Translations under genes and position numbers: made by a program
Shown here: one piece after another, positions 19,360 through 28,470 of the stretch
Position numbering within the stretch: the first letter of the stretch is position 1
Layout of the letters: each line of letters begins with the position of its first letter
The notes under the pieces: generated by a model
Databases searched by the model: none
The model's input: only the letters and a program-made list of their open reading frames with translations
Told to the model about the DNA's origin: nothing
Assembly (NCBI GenBank): GCA_937864535.1
Contig: CALMJS010000019.1
Span: forward strand, 124,001-188,000
Source: an uncultured Paracoccaceae bacterium
GTDB lineage: Bacteria > Pseudomonadota > Alphaproteobacteria > Rhodobacterales > Rhodobacteraceae
DNA: 64,000 nucleotides
Direction: 5' to 3'

Positions 19360-20937
19360 CTAGCGCTGCGCGACCAAATCGCCGTCGGCCAGACTGGCCG
19401 GTGGATAGAGAACCACCTGATCACCGGCGGTCAGCCCGTCGGTGATTTCCGTGGAAATCCCGTCGGTTGCGCCGATGGCGACAGGGTGCAGCACGGCGCG
19501 GCCATCGGTAACGGCAAACACCGACCACTGGCCGTCTTCGCGGAACAGGGCATTCGTCGGCACGATGTGAAACCCGCTAAAGATCGTCAGCATCGCCAGC
19601 GTCAGCCCCATCCCGGCGGCAATGCCGAACGTCGCCCCCGCCATGCGGGCCGGTTGCCGCGTGATCCGGCGCAGTACCATCCGGCTGGGTTGATCCAGCC
19701 AGCCCGCCACACCTGCCGCCCAGCGTCCGGCCCGTCGATAGTCCGGCGGGGTCGGGGGGCGCATCGCCTCGGCGGGGGTGAGGGCGGCAATCCGGCGCAG
19801 AACAATCGCGCCCCCGACAGATGCCACCGCGACGCTGGTACCGACCCCGATCAGGAACGACCCCGGATCGAGCCGGAACAGCAGATAGGGGAATTTGTAA
19901 TAGAGCGTATAGACCGGAACCAGCGCCCGCCCGCCGATGATCCCCAGCCCGCAGCCCAAGGCCGCGCCCAAGAGGGCGATGGTCAGCACCAGTTCCATAT
20001 AATGCAGGCCGATTTCGCGGCTGCGATAGCCAAAGGCCTTCATCAGGCCGATCTCTTCGCGTTCGGACTGCACCAGTCGGCTGATCACGATATAGAGCAG
20101 AAACGCCGCCACCCCCAGAAAGATCGGCGGCACCCCGCGCGAGGACATACGCAACCCGTTGATTTCCTCGGAAATATAGGTGTCGGACATCAGGTCAGAC
20201 CGATCCAGCGCCCCGGTGGTGCCATAGGGCGCCAAAACGTCGTCGATGGCATCGCGCACCGCCTGCGCATTGGCGTCGCGGGTCAGGGTGAACAGCGCCT
20301 GATTGAACGCCCCCTCCAGATCGTAGGCCGCCGCCAGCGCGGATTGCGACATCCACAGCACGGCAAAGCGGGCGTCATCTGGGATCATTTCGCCGGGGGC
20401 GGTGGCAAACAGAAACTCGGGCGATTGCGCGGTGCCTACGATAGTCAGGTCGGTTTCCACCCCGTTCAGCGTGGCGGTGATCCGGTCGCCCAGCGTCAGG
20501 CCCGTCGCCTCTGCATAGCTGTTCAACACGATTGCTTCGGTCGGGTGGTCGGGGTTCAGGGTGCGGCCAGAGGTCAGCAGGATATCGTTGATCCCCGGTC
20601 GGCCAGAGGCTGGCAGGGACAGCACCTGCGCGTAGATCGGCAGACCGTCGGTGTCGATCCGCGCCGCGCCGGTGATCCGCGTGTCGATCCGGGCGACGCC
20701 GTCGATCTGCCCCAGCCGCGCGGTGACCCGGGTCGGCACCCCCGCGGCGCTGGCGACCACATCGGCCAGCCGATAGCGTTCGTAATAGCTGTCGCGCGTC
20801 TCGCTCAGCGACAGGGTCAGCCCTGTCATCATCACCTGCATCGCAACCCCGATCCCGTGGACGACGGCAATGGCGGCGGCCTGCCCCTTGATCCGCCACA
20901 GATCGCGCAACAATTTTGCGGTCAGCGGGCTCACCAC
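19360..20937 (-). CDS. Chimeric ORF: N-terminal FtsX/MacB-type ABC permease fused to C-terminal tail of HlyD-family adaptor; probably a deletion product
   Basis: Residues 1 to about 456 read as FtsX-like permease; last about 68 aa ([65 protein letters not shown]) read as the C-terminal domain of a membrane fusion protein. Confidence 0.75.
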   Translation of the reverse strand: MVSPLTAKLLRDLWRIKGQAAAIAVVHGIGVAMQVMMTGLTLSLSETRDSYYERYRLADVVASAAGVPTRVTARLGQIDGVARIDTRITGAARIDTDGLPIYAQVLSLPASGRPGINDILLTSGRTLNPDHPTEAIVLNSYAEATGLTLGDRITATLNGVETDLTIVGTAQSPEFLFATAPGEMIPDDARFAVLWMSQSALAAAYDLEGAFNQALFTLTRDANAQAVRDAIDDVLAPYGTTGALDRSDLMSDTYISEEINGLRMSSRGVPPIFLGVAAFLLYIVISRLVQSEREEIGLMKAFGYRSREIGLHYMELVLTIALLGAALGCGLGIIGGRALVPVYTLYYKFPYLLFRLDPGSFLIGVGTSVAVASVGGAIVLRRIAALTPAEAMRPPTPPDYRRAGRWAAGVAGWLDQPSRMVLRRITRQPARMAGATFGIAAGMGLTLAMLTIFSGFHIVPTNALFREDGQWSVFAVTDGRAVLHPVAIGATDGISTEITDGLTAGDQVVLYPPASLADGDLVAQR

Positions 20938-21647
20938 TGGATCTCGCTTGGATCGGTGCGGGCGGGATTGAGGGTGATCGACTGGATCGCGCCATCGGCA
21001 AACCGGATCACGACATCGGCCATCGCGGCGGTGGCGGCGGCGTGGGTGACGATCATCACCGTGGTGCCCAGCCCCACGTTCACGTCCCGCAGCACCGTCA
21101 GCACCGCCCGCCCCGTGGCACTATCGAGAGCCCCTGTGGGTTCGTCGCAAAACAGCACGTCGGGCTGTTTGGCAATGGCGCGGGCGATGGCAACGCGCTG
21201 TTGTTCACCGCCCGACATCTGGGCGGGAAAATGGTCCATCCTCTCGCCTAGCCCGACCAGCCCCAGCGCCTGATCGGACCCCATCGGGTCACGGGCGATT
21301 TCGGTGACCAGTTCGACATTTTCCCGCGCCGTCAGGCTGGGCATCAGGTTGTAAAACTGGAACACGAAACCGACGTGGTTGCGTCGATACTCGGTCAGGG
21401 ATTTTTCCGACATCTGCGCGAGGTCGAGGTCATTGAACCGCGCCACGCCCGCGCTGGGTCGATCCAGACCGCCCAGGATGTTCAAGAGCGTCGATTTCCT
21501 GCTGCCCGACGGGCCGAGCAGGACGACGATTTCACCCGGCAGAATGTCCAGATCGACGCCGCGCAGGGCATGCACGGCGGTGTGGCCGGTCCCGTAGACC
21601 TTGGTCAGGCCGGAAACGTGGAAAATCGGGGCAGGGTGGTCCATCAT
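20931..21647 (-). CDS. ABC transporter ATP-binding protein (LolD/MacB type) with substituted Walker A
   Basis: [14 protein letters not shown] (expected GPSGSGKST), [14 protein letters not shown]-type signature, [15 protein letters not shown]. Confidence 0.88.
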   Translation of the reverse strand: MMDHPAPIFHVSGLTKVYGTGHTAVHALRGVDLDILPGEIVVLLGPSGSRKSTLLNILGGLDRPSAGVARFNDLDLAQMSEKSLTEYRRNHVGFVFQFYNLMPSLTARENVELVTEIARDPMGSDQALGLVGLGERMDHFPAQMSGGEQQRVAIARAIAKQPDVLFCDEPTGALDSATGRAVLTVLRDVNVGLGTTVMIVTHAAATAAMADVVIRFADGAIQSITLNPARTDPSEIQW

Positions 21648-21716
21648 AGCGGCAGCCTGCGACGCGGGCGGCGGACCTGTCTCTGATTGAAATCAAATCG
21701 CGCAGCCGGGTGGGGA

Positions 21717-22145
21717 TTATTCCCCTTCCTCGCGCAGCGCCAATCCCAGCAACCTGTGCAGCGTGCTGCGCTGATCGGCGGTCAGGCTGGACACAATCTC
21801 GCTTTGCAGATCGGCCACAATCGGCAGGATCTGGGCATAAACCGCCTGACCCTCGGGGCTAAGGTCCAGAACACGGGCCCGGCGGTCGGTCGGGCTAATG
21901 CGGCGGATCACCAGCCCCTTACGCTCGAGCCGGTCAATCACCCCGCCAATCGTCGCCCGGTCAAAGGCAATCGCCTCGGCCACGCGGGCCTGATCGATGC
22001 CGGGATTGGCGTTGATCGCATCCAGCGCCGCGAACTGGACCGAGGTCAGATCGAACCCCGCCTCGGTCATCCGGCGGGTAAAGACCTGAGTCGATTTCTG
22101 ATGGAGCCGCCTGATCAGGTGGCCAATCATGCCATGCGCGTCCAT
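21717..22145 (-). CDS. MarR-family regulator
   Basis: DQARVAEAIAFDRATIGGVIDRLERKGLVIRRISPTDRRARVLDLSPEG. Confidence 0.92.
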   Translation of the reverse strand: MDAHGMIGHLIRRLHQKSTQVFTRRMTEAGFDLTSVQFAALDAINANPGIDQARVAEAIAFDRATIGGVIDRLERKGLVIRRISPTDRRARVLDLSPEGQAVYAQILPIVADLQSEIVSSLTADQRSTLHRLLGLALREEGE

Positions 22146-22182
22146 TTATCCCCCTAATTCGCTGATTTCATTGGTAGCGGAG

Positions 22183-22238
22183 GCAAATTGGTATGTACAC
22201 ATATTTTTCTTGACGCAAATTAGTAAGTACAGTTATCA
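22183..22238 (+). promoter_or_regulatory. Promoter/operator region: two direct repeats GCAAATTGGTATGTACA (22183..22199) and GCAAATTAGTAAGTACA (22215..22231), with TTGACG-17-TTATCA
   Basis: 15/17 identical repeats 32 bp apart; second repeat lies between the putative -35 (22210..22215) and -10 (22233..22238). Confidence 0.7.
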
Positions 22239-22265
22239 ATTTTCCAACCAGAGGGGAGACGTTTC

Positions 22266-24143
22266 ATGCAGTATTATCAAAACGGGTTTCGCGGCGGGAA
22301 TCCGGACCTGCAACCGGCGGCCAACACGTGGCGCGATCGCAGCCGCTTTGCCCCGCTGCCGGATCAGGTGGACGTGCTGATTGCGGGTTGCGGACCGGCG
22401 GGCCTGTGTCTGGCGGCGCAACTGTCGCAATTCCCCGACATCCGGACCATGATCGTGGAACGCAAACCCGGCCCGCTGGAAAAGGGGCAGGCGGATGGCG
22501 TGAACACCCGCAGCATGGAGATGTTTCAGGCCTTTGGCTTTGGCGAAACGGTCAAGCGTGAGGCCTATTGGGTCAACCAGACCAATTTCTGGATGCCGGA
22601 CCCGGCCAATCCCGCCGCGATCCGCCGCGTGGGCCGTGTGCAGGACGTGGCCGACGACAGTTCGGAAATGCCGCATACCCTGCTGAACCAAGCGCGGATT
22701 CACGACCTGTTTCTAGAGGTGATGCAGAACTCCCCCACCCGGCTAGAGCCCGACTATGGCTGGCAGGTCCGCGACCTGACCGTCGCCGACAGCGGCGATT
22801 ATCCGGTCACGGTGGTGCTGGAAAACACCGGAGTGAACGCGGGCAACCTGCATACCGTGCGGGCGCGCTATGTGGTCGGCTGTGACGGGGCGCGGTCCAA
22901 TGTGCGCACGGCGATTGGCGGCGAATTGCAGGGCGACGCCGCGCATCAGGCCTGGGGCGTGATGGATATTCTGGCCAACACCGACTTTCCGGATGTGCGG
23001 CAGAAGTGCCTGATCGCCTCGGCCAGCGAGGGCAATCTGCTGATCCTCCCGCGCGAAGGCGGTTATCTGTTCCGGATGTATGTCGAATTGGACAAGCTGA
23101 ACCCCGACGAACGGGTGTCGGCGCGCAACCTGACCGCCGATCACATCATCGCCGCCGCCAACCGGATTTTGCCGCCCTATCATCTGGACGTCAAACAAGT
23201 GGTTTGGTGGTCGGTCTATGAAATCGGCCACCGCCTGACGAACCGGTTTGATGACGGCGCAGAGGGACGTGCCCCGCGCGTGTTTACCGCGGGCGACGCC
23301 TGTCACACCCATTCGCCCAAAGCAGGGCAGGGCATGAACGTGTCGATGGGCGATGCGTTCAACCTTGGTTGGAAACTGGCGCATGTGCTGACCGGACGTG
23401 CCGATCCGGCGCTACTGTCCACCTATTCCGCCGAACGTTGGGGCGAGGCCAAGCGCCTGATCGACACCGACCACGAATGGTCACGGATCATGTCCGCCCC
23501 TCCGGGTCAGTCGGAACTGGACGGGCAAGACATGCCGCGTATTCAGGCGTATTTCATCCGCAATCTGGAATTCACCGGCGGGCTGTCGGTCGATTACACC
23601 GGCCAGCGGTTAACCGGCCCCGCGACCTATCAGGGACTGGCAACGGGCATGCCAATCGGCAAACGGTTCCACTCCGCGCCGGTGGTGCGGTTGGCCGATG
23701 CGATGCAGATGCAACTGGGCCATGTGCATGACGCCGATGGCCGCTATCGTCTGTATATGTTCGCGGGCCGCGATCCGTCGTCGCTGCATGATCTGTGCGA
23801 CTGGCTGGACGGCGATCAGGCCTCGCCGCTGCGCCGTCATGATGGCGGGGATATCGACGGCTATATCGACTATCGCGCGATCTATCAGCCGACCTTTGAC
23901 GCGCTGGACTATGCCGCGATGCCCGCCCTGCTGACCCCGATCAAGGGGCGGCTGGCGCTACAGGACCACGAAAAGGTGTTCTGCACCGATCACAAGGGGC
24001 TGGGCGATATCTATGCCATGCGCGGGATTGACCGCGATCAGGGCTGCATGATCATCGTGCGCCCCGACCAGTATATCGCGCATATCCTGCCGCTGACCGC
24101 GCGGGCCGAACTGGCCGATTACTTCGCATCGGTCCTGCGCTAG
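22266..24143 (+). CDS. FAD-dependent aromatic monooxygenase (3-hydroxybenzoate 4-monooxygenase / phenol 2-monooxygenase family)
   Basis: VLIAGCGPAGLCLAAQLSQFPDIRTMIVERK; GDACHTHSPKAGQGMNVSMGDAFNLGWKLA; C-terminal thioredoxin-like domain. Confidence 0.87.
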   Translation: MQYYQNGFRGGNPDLQPAANTWRDRSRFAPLPDQVDVLIAGCGPAGLCLAAQLSQFPDIRTMIVERKPGPLEKGQADGVNTRSMEMFQAFGFGETVKREAYWVNQTNFWMPDPANPAAIRRVGRVQDVADDSSEMPHTLLNQARIHDLFLEVMQNSPTRLEPDYGWQVRDLTVADSGDYPVTVVLENTGVNAGNLHTVRARYVVGCDGARSNVRTAIGGELQGDAAHQAWGVMDILANTDFPDVRQKCLIASASEGNLLILPREGGYLFRMYVELDKLNPDERVSARNLTADHIIAAANRILPPYHLDVKQVVWWSVYEIGHRLTNRFDDGAEGRAPRVFTAGDACHTHSPKAGQGMNVSMGDAFNLGWKLAHVLTGRADPALLSTYSAERWGEAKRLIDTDHEWSRIMSAPPGQSELDGQDMPRIQAYFIRNLEFTGGLSVDYTGQRLTGPATYQGLATGMPIGKRFHSAPVVRLADAMQMQLGHVHDADGRYRLYMFAGRDPSSLHDLCDWLDGDQASPLRRHDGGDIDGYIDYRAIYQPTFDALDYAAMPALLTPIKGRLALQDHEKVFCTDHKGLGDIYAMRGIDRDQGCMIIVRPDQYIAHILPLTARAELADYFASVLR

Positions 24144-24158
24144 GTCTGCGACACAAAA

Positions 24159-24191
24159 AACGCGGCCCCGGGAGGATATCGGGGCCGCGTT
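24159..24191 (-). terminator. Rho-independent terminator candidate (AACGCGGCCCCG/CGGGGCCGCGTT)
   Basis: Perfect 12-bp inverted repeat, 9-nt loop, followed by T-run on the minus strand (AAAAAA on plus), between convergent genes. Confidence 0.82.
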
Positions 24192-24214
24192 ATCAGAAAG
24201 TTAGACCTAGCGGA

Positions 24215-25009
24215 TCAGGCTGCTTCTTCCTGTGCGTTGATATCCGCTTCTAGCTCGGCCATCGATTCACCACCGGCCATCAGGTCGGCGATCTCTTCGC
24301 GGGTCTTTTCACCCTTGGCAAAGCTGGCGGCGACCTTGCCACGGATCAGAACCGCGAAATCGTCGCCCACGGCCATCGCGTGCATGACCTGATGGGTGAT
24401 AAACACCACCGCCAGCCCGCGCCGCTTTGCCTCGTTCACGATGCGCAGCACGTGGGCAGCCTGTTTGACGCCCAAGGCCGCCGTCGGTTCGTCGAGGATC
24501 AGCACCCGCGCGCCAAAGTAGACCGCCCGCGCGATGGCCAGCGACTGACGCTCGCCGCCCGACAGCCCGCCAACAATGCGGTCGCCATCGGTGATGCGGG
24601 TGATCCCCATCTTATGCAGCTGTTCCACAGCAATCCGGTTCGCCGTCACGCGGTCAAAGAATTTGAACGGACCAAAGCCGATCGTCGGTTCCGCTCCGGC
24701 AAAGAAGTTCCGGCCCACCGACATCAGCGGATAGGTGCCGCCGAACTGGTGAACGGTGGCGATGCCCATCTCCTGCGCGGCCTTGGGGTTGGCAAAGGAC
24801 ACCGGCTTGCCATCGAGCAGCATCTCGCCCCGCGTCGGCTGGTGTACGCCCGACAGCGTTTTGATCAGCGTCGATTTGCCAGCGCCGTTGTCGCCCAAGA
24901 GGCACAGAACCTGACCCGCGCGGATTTTCAGGCTGATGTCATGCAGAACGTCGATCGGGCCAAAGCTTTTGTCGACATGGCGCATTTCCAGAACAGGTGT
25001 GTCGGTCAT
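24215..25009 (-). CDS. sugar ABC transporter ATP-binding protein (FrcA-like, single ATPase domain)
   Basis: [60 protein letters not shown]. Confidence 0.92.
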   Translation of the reverse strand: MTDTPVLEMRHVDKSFGPIDVLHDISLKIRAGQVLCLLGDNGAGKSTLIKTLSGVHQPTRGEMLLDGKPVSFANPKAAQEMGIATVHQFGGTYPLMSVGRNFFAGAEPTIGFGPFKFFDRVTANRIAVEQLHKMGITRITDGDRIVGGLSGGERQSLAIARAVYFGARVLILDEPTAALGVKQAAHVLRIVNEAKRRGLAVVFITHQVMHAMAVGDDFAVLIRGKVAASFAKGEKTREEIADLMAGGESMAELEADINAQEEAA

Positions 25010-25020
25010 GGCGGTGTCTC

Positions 25021-26097
25021 CTATTTCTTTTTGGTCGTAGAGGCGCTGGTGGCCAGATTGCGGAAGGTGTCGTTCATCAGAACCGCCACCAGCAGCAGGA
25101 CGCCGATGAACAGCAGGTTCAGGTCCTTATCAAAGGTGGTAAAGTTGATACCTTGGAACACGATGCCAAAGGTCAGCGTGCCGAACACGGTCCCGGTCAC
25201 GGTCCCAAACCCGCCGGTCAGCAGCACGCCGCCGACAACCACGCAGATGATGGTGTTAAAGATCATGCCGAACTGCGTTGTCGTACTGGCGGTATTGGCC
25301 AGGACGGCTTCGGACATGCCGACCAGCGCGGCGGCCATCGCGGACAGCATGAACAGCGCGATTTTCAGACGACGTGTCGGGATACCGGCGTTGCGGGCAC
25401 TCTCTTGATCGCCGCCCATCGCAAAGATCCAGTTGCCCCACGGCGACAGGTGCAGCACGTAGAAACAGACCACAGCAAACACGATCCAGATAAAGAAAGA
25501 GCTTTGCAGGCTGCGGAAAATAACCATCTCGCGGTCGCCAGAGGTGAAAATCAGATTGTGATAGTCGCCCAGCAGATATTCGGACACCGGACCGACGTCT
25601 GGCATGCTGTGCTGGGTGGTGCCTGCAATCTGTTTCGACAGATAGGCATTCAGGCCCGCGATCACGAACAATGTCGCCAGCGTCACGATCAGCGACGGCA
25701 CATTGGTCCGCGTGACCAGCCAGCCGTTGATAAATCCGATACCGGCCGCAACCGCGAGGCTGAGCCCGCAAGCGACCCAGACATTCATGTCATAGATGCC
25801 AACGGCCAACGCCATCACAATGCCGCCGGCAGGGATCAGCGCACCGATGGAAATGTCCAATTCGCCCGCGATCATCAGAAATCCGACCGGAATGGCGATG
25901 ATGCCCACCTTCGAGGCAAAGTTCAGCCAGGTCGAGGACCCCAGAGCGGTCAGGAAATTCTTTTCCCAGCCAAAGATGCTAAAGAACAGAAAAATAAGGA
26001 TAAAGCCAGCAGCAGCCCCCGCTTCGGGGCGTCTGAACAGGCTGAGGATTGAAAACCCGCCCTGTGATTGTTTTTCGTTGGATGTGGTCTTGGCCAT
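25021..26097 (-). CDS. sugar ABC transporter permease (RbsC/FrcC-like)
   Basis: MIAGELDISIGALIPAGGIVMALA, GGDQESARNAGIPTRRLKI; start set at MAKTTSNEKQ. Confidence 0.92.
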   Translation of the reverse strand: MAKTTSNEKQSQGGFSILSLFRRPEAGAAAGFILIFLFFSIFGWEKNFLTALGSSTWLNFASKVGIIAIPVGFLMIAGELDISIGALIPAGGIVMALAVGIYDMNVWVACGLSLAVAAGIGFINGWLVTRTNVPSLIVTLATLFVIAGLNAYLSKQIAGTTQHSMPDVGPVSEYLLGDYHNLIFTSGDREMVIFRSLQSSFFIWIVFAVVCFYVLHLSPWGNWIFAMGGDQESARNAGIPTRRLKIALFMLSAMAAALVGMSEAVLANTASTTTQFGMIFNTIICVVVGGVLLTGGFGTVTGTVFGTLTFGIVFQGINFTTFDKDLNLLFIGVLLLVAVLMNDTFRNLATSASTTKKK

Positions 26098-26173
26098 TCT
26101 GGTCGTCCCCCGGGCTGGCATCGTCTGTGTGTGGGTGCCCCGGCCAGAAACTCCGGCCAGGGCGGTGGTTAGA

Positions 26174-27127
26174 TTAGCGGGCGCCCAGAGCGGCACCGGC
26201 CTTGACGGCTTCGACGTTCGAGGCGTCGATGATCGCCGGGCCGGTCAGAACCGGGTTGGTCGAGATGTTGGTGCCGTACTTGAGGTTCGCGAACAGCATC
26301 GAGGTCGCGAGGAAGCCCTGCAGGTAGGGCTGCTGGTCGATCGCCATGGTCTGCGTGCCAGCCGAGATACGGTCCAGCGACGCCGGGCTAAAGTCGAAGG
26401 CCGAAACCATGATCTTAGCGCCGGTCTGTTCGACAGCGTTTGCACCAGCGGCAGCGCCGAAGTCGGCACAGGACACCATCGCGTCGATGGAGCTGTCACC
26501 GATAAAGGCGGCCTTGAGCGCCTCGGCGGTACCAGTCACGTCGCCGTCGAGGTTCGGCGGGGTTTCCAGAATGGTCACCGATGCGCCAGCAGCGGCGGCA
26601 CCGTCGGTCACGCCCTTGCAGCGTTCGGTCAGGTTGATCGCGCCCGAAACCTGGATGTGACACAGGATATGCTTGGCGCCGTTTTCAGCCAGATACTTGC
26701 CACCGCCAAAGCCAGCTGCGTATTCATCCGAACCAAAGTAGTTGATCGCGCCAATATCACCCATGACCGGCAGGCCAGAGTTATACTGCATCACAACGAT
26801 GCCAGCTTCGCGCGCAGCCTGCAGCGCCGGGATCTGGGCATCGGGAACCCAAACCGGGATCGCGATCCCGTCAACGCCCTGTGCAACGGCCTGGTTGATC
26901 AGGTTCACCAGATCGGGGCCAAAGTTTTCGTAGTTCTGCGTGCGCAGGTACTGCACGGTGCAGCCGTTTGCGGTCACCATCGTGGTGGCGTCGTCCACGC
27001 CCTTTTTGATCTTGTCCATGAACGCGTCTTCGACAGAGCCGGCGATGACGGCGATGTCCTGCGCCATGGCGCCGGTGGACATCAGGGCCACTGTCGCAGC
27101 GGCCAGAATGGTTTTAGTCAGTTTCAT
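26174..27127 (-). CDS. sugar ABC transporter substrate-binding protein (RbsB/FrcB-like)
   Basis: Signal peptide MKLTKTILAAATVALMSTGAMA; periplasmic binding fold with DGIAIPVWVPDA. Confidence 0.9.
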   Translation of the reverse strand: MKLTKTILAAATVALMSTGAMAQDIAVIAGSVEDAFMDKIKKGVDDATTMVTANGCTVQYLRTQNYENFGPDLVNLINQAVAQGVDGIAIPVWVPDAQIPALQAAREAGIVVMQYNSGLPVMGDIGAINYFGSDEYAAGFGGGKYLAENGAKHILCHIQVSGAINLTERCKGVTDGAAAAGASVTILETPPNLDGDVTGTAEALKAAFIGDSSIDAMVSCADFGAAAGANAVEQTGAKIMVSAFDFSPASLDRISAGTQTMAIDQQPYLQGFLATSMLFANLKYGTNISTNPVLTGPAIIDASNVEAVKAGAALGAR

Positions 27128-27206
27128 GTGGGTCTCCTCCCGTTGGGTTTTGGTACAGCCGCAAATCCATGGCCTCTGGCCTGTTGGGTTGCGCGGTGTT
27201 TCGGTC

Positions 27207-28226
27207 TCAGCTTGGGCTCTGAGCGGGTTTGGCATTCAGGCGCTCACACTTTTTGCGGAACCGGGCCTTCATGCGTTCGTCCGAGGCGGGCGTGCCGTCG
27301 TGCCAAGTGCCGAACAGCCGGTCCAGCGGCACGGCACCGTCGCCGTAGTTCACCTCGAAATATTTGTGATGCAGGTAGTGGGCATAGGCGTGGGTATCGA
27401 CGGCGGCGGTGTCGCCGGTTTCGACCTTGTGGAACCCGATATGCCCCACGACGGCCCCGGTGCCGGTGATCTGCAGGTGGTAGAGGAGCAGCAGCGGATG
27501 CGACGGCACGATCAGGTGGATCAGGCTGTCGGACCAATAGAGCAGATGCTCCACCGGATGCATCGACAGCGACGACCACGGGCTGGGATTGATCGAATTG
27601 TGGTGGACCGAATGGATGTGTTTATACAGCCACGGCGTATGGATCAGGCGATGGATGCAGAAAAAATGCGCCTCGTGGATCAACGGCAGGATCAGCCAGA
27701 ACACCACGAACCACACCGGATTTTGCCCGAACACCGCCCAAGGGCCCCAGTCATTCGCCCAGGCCCAGAGCATGCCCACCTCGTAGGCGGTCCAGATCGG
27801 CAGGCCGGTCAGAAACGTCCGCAGAATTCCGTCGAGGTTCTGGTTCTTGAACCAGAATACGTCAGACGGCACATCAGAGGGGAATTTACCGTTGTATTTG
27901 AACCGCGTACCCTGCGCCCTCTTGCGGTAGAGCCAAAGCTCCATCGCGCCATAGAGGACGGCGATCAGGATCGAGTTACGCGCGAAAATCAGCAGCGCCC
28001 AATCCCATGACAGCGTTTGCAGCGTGGCGCGGTCCGGCGTCAGGACGAACCAGAACAGACAGCCCAGCCCCATGAAAATCACGTTATGCGGCAGGAAGTA
28101 GCCCGGCAGCCATTTCAGAAACGCGGTGATGCTGAACGGCCAACGAAACAGCGCGCCGGTCTGGAGCGCGTCATTCGGCTGCCAGTTTCCGCGTTTGTCG
28201 CGTGTTCCGTAGCCTAGATCGTTCAC
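27207..28226 (-). CDS. fatty acid hydroxylase / sterol desaturase superfamily membrane protein
   Basis: Histidine clusters HEAHFFCIHRLIH, HIHSVHH, HPVEH, HYLHHKYFEVNYGDG. Confidence 0.87.
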   Translation of the reverse strand: MNDLGYGTRDKRGNWQPNDALQTGALFRWPFSITAFLKWLPGYFLPHNVIFMGLGCLFWFVLTPDRATLQTLSWDWALLIFARNSILIAVLYGAMELWLYRKRAQGTRFKYNGKFPSDVPSDVFWFKNQNLDGILRTFLTGLPIWTAYEVGMLWAWANDWGPWAVFGQNPVWFVVFWLILPLIHEAHFFCIHRLIHTPWLYKHIHSVHHNSINPSPWSSLSMHPVEHLLYWSDSLIHLIVPSHPLLLLYHLQITGTGAVVGHIGFHKVETGDTAAVDTHAYAHYLHHKYFEVNYGDGAVPLDRLFGTWHDGTPASDERMKARFRKKCERLNAKPAQSPS

Positions 28227-28418
28227 TCATGCCTCCTTGGGCCCACTGCGGCAAAGACGGAGGCAGGCGGCAGACAAAGCCTCATCCAGCGCGGCCCGAA
28301 GTGTCGCGTGAAATGCCACAGGACAAAGGTCCTGCGGGGTATGTCTGACAGCCGGAATCCTCCCCGATCCCGTGAGCCAGACATACCAAGCATTGACAAA
28401 AAGTCCGCAACCAGATTG

Positions 28419-28434
28419 ATTGATTTCAATCAAT
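28419..28434. promoter_or_regulatory. Palindrome ATTGATTTCAATCAAT downstream of TTGACA (28393..28398), candidate regulator operator
   Basis: 7-bp perfect arms; sits where a -10 region would lie upstream of the LacI-type gene. Confidence 0.5.
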
Positions 28435-28470
28435 GCCGGGGTGTCTGGCTGATAAAGATATGGCGACAAA

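Noticed and set aside
19486-21273. 595-aa plus-strand ORF
   Set aside because: Antisense to the FtsX/ATPase genes; composition typical of shadow ORFs
25796-27469. 557-aa plus-strand ORF
   Set aside because: Antisense to FrcB/FrcC-like genes, no recognisable motifs
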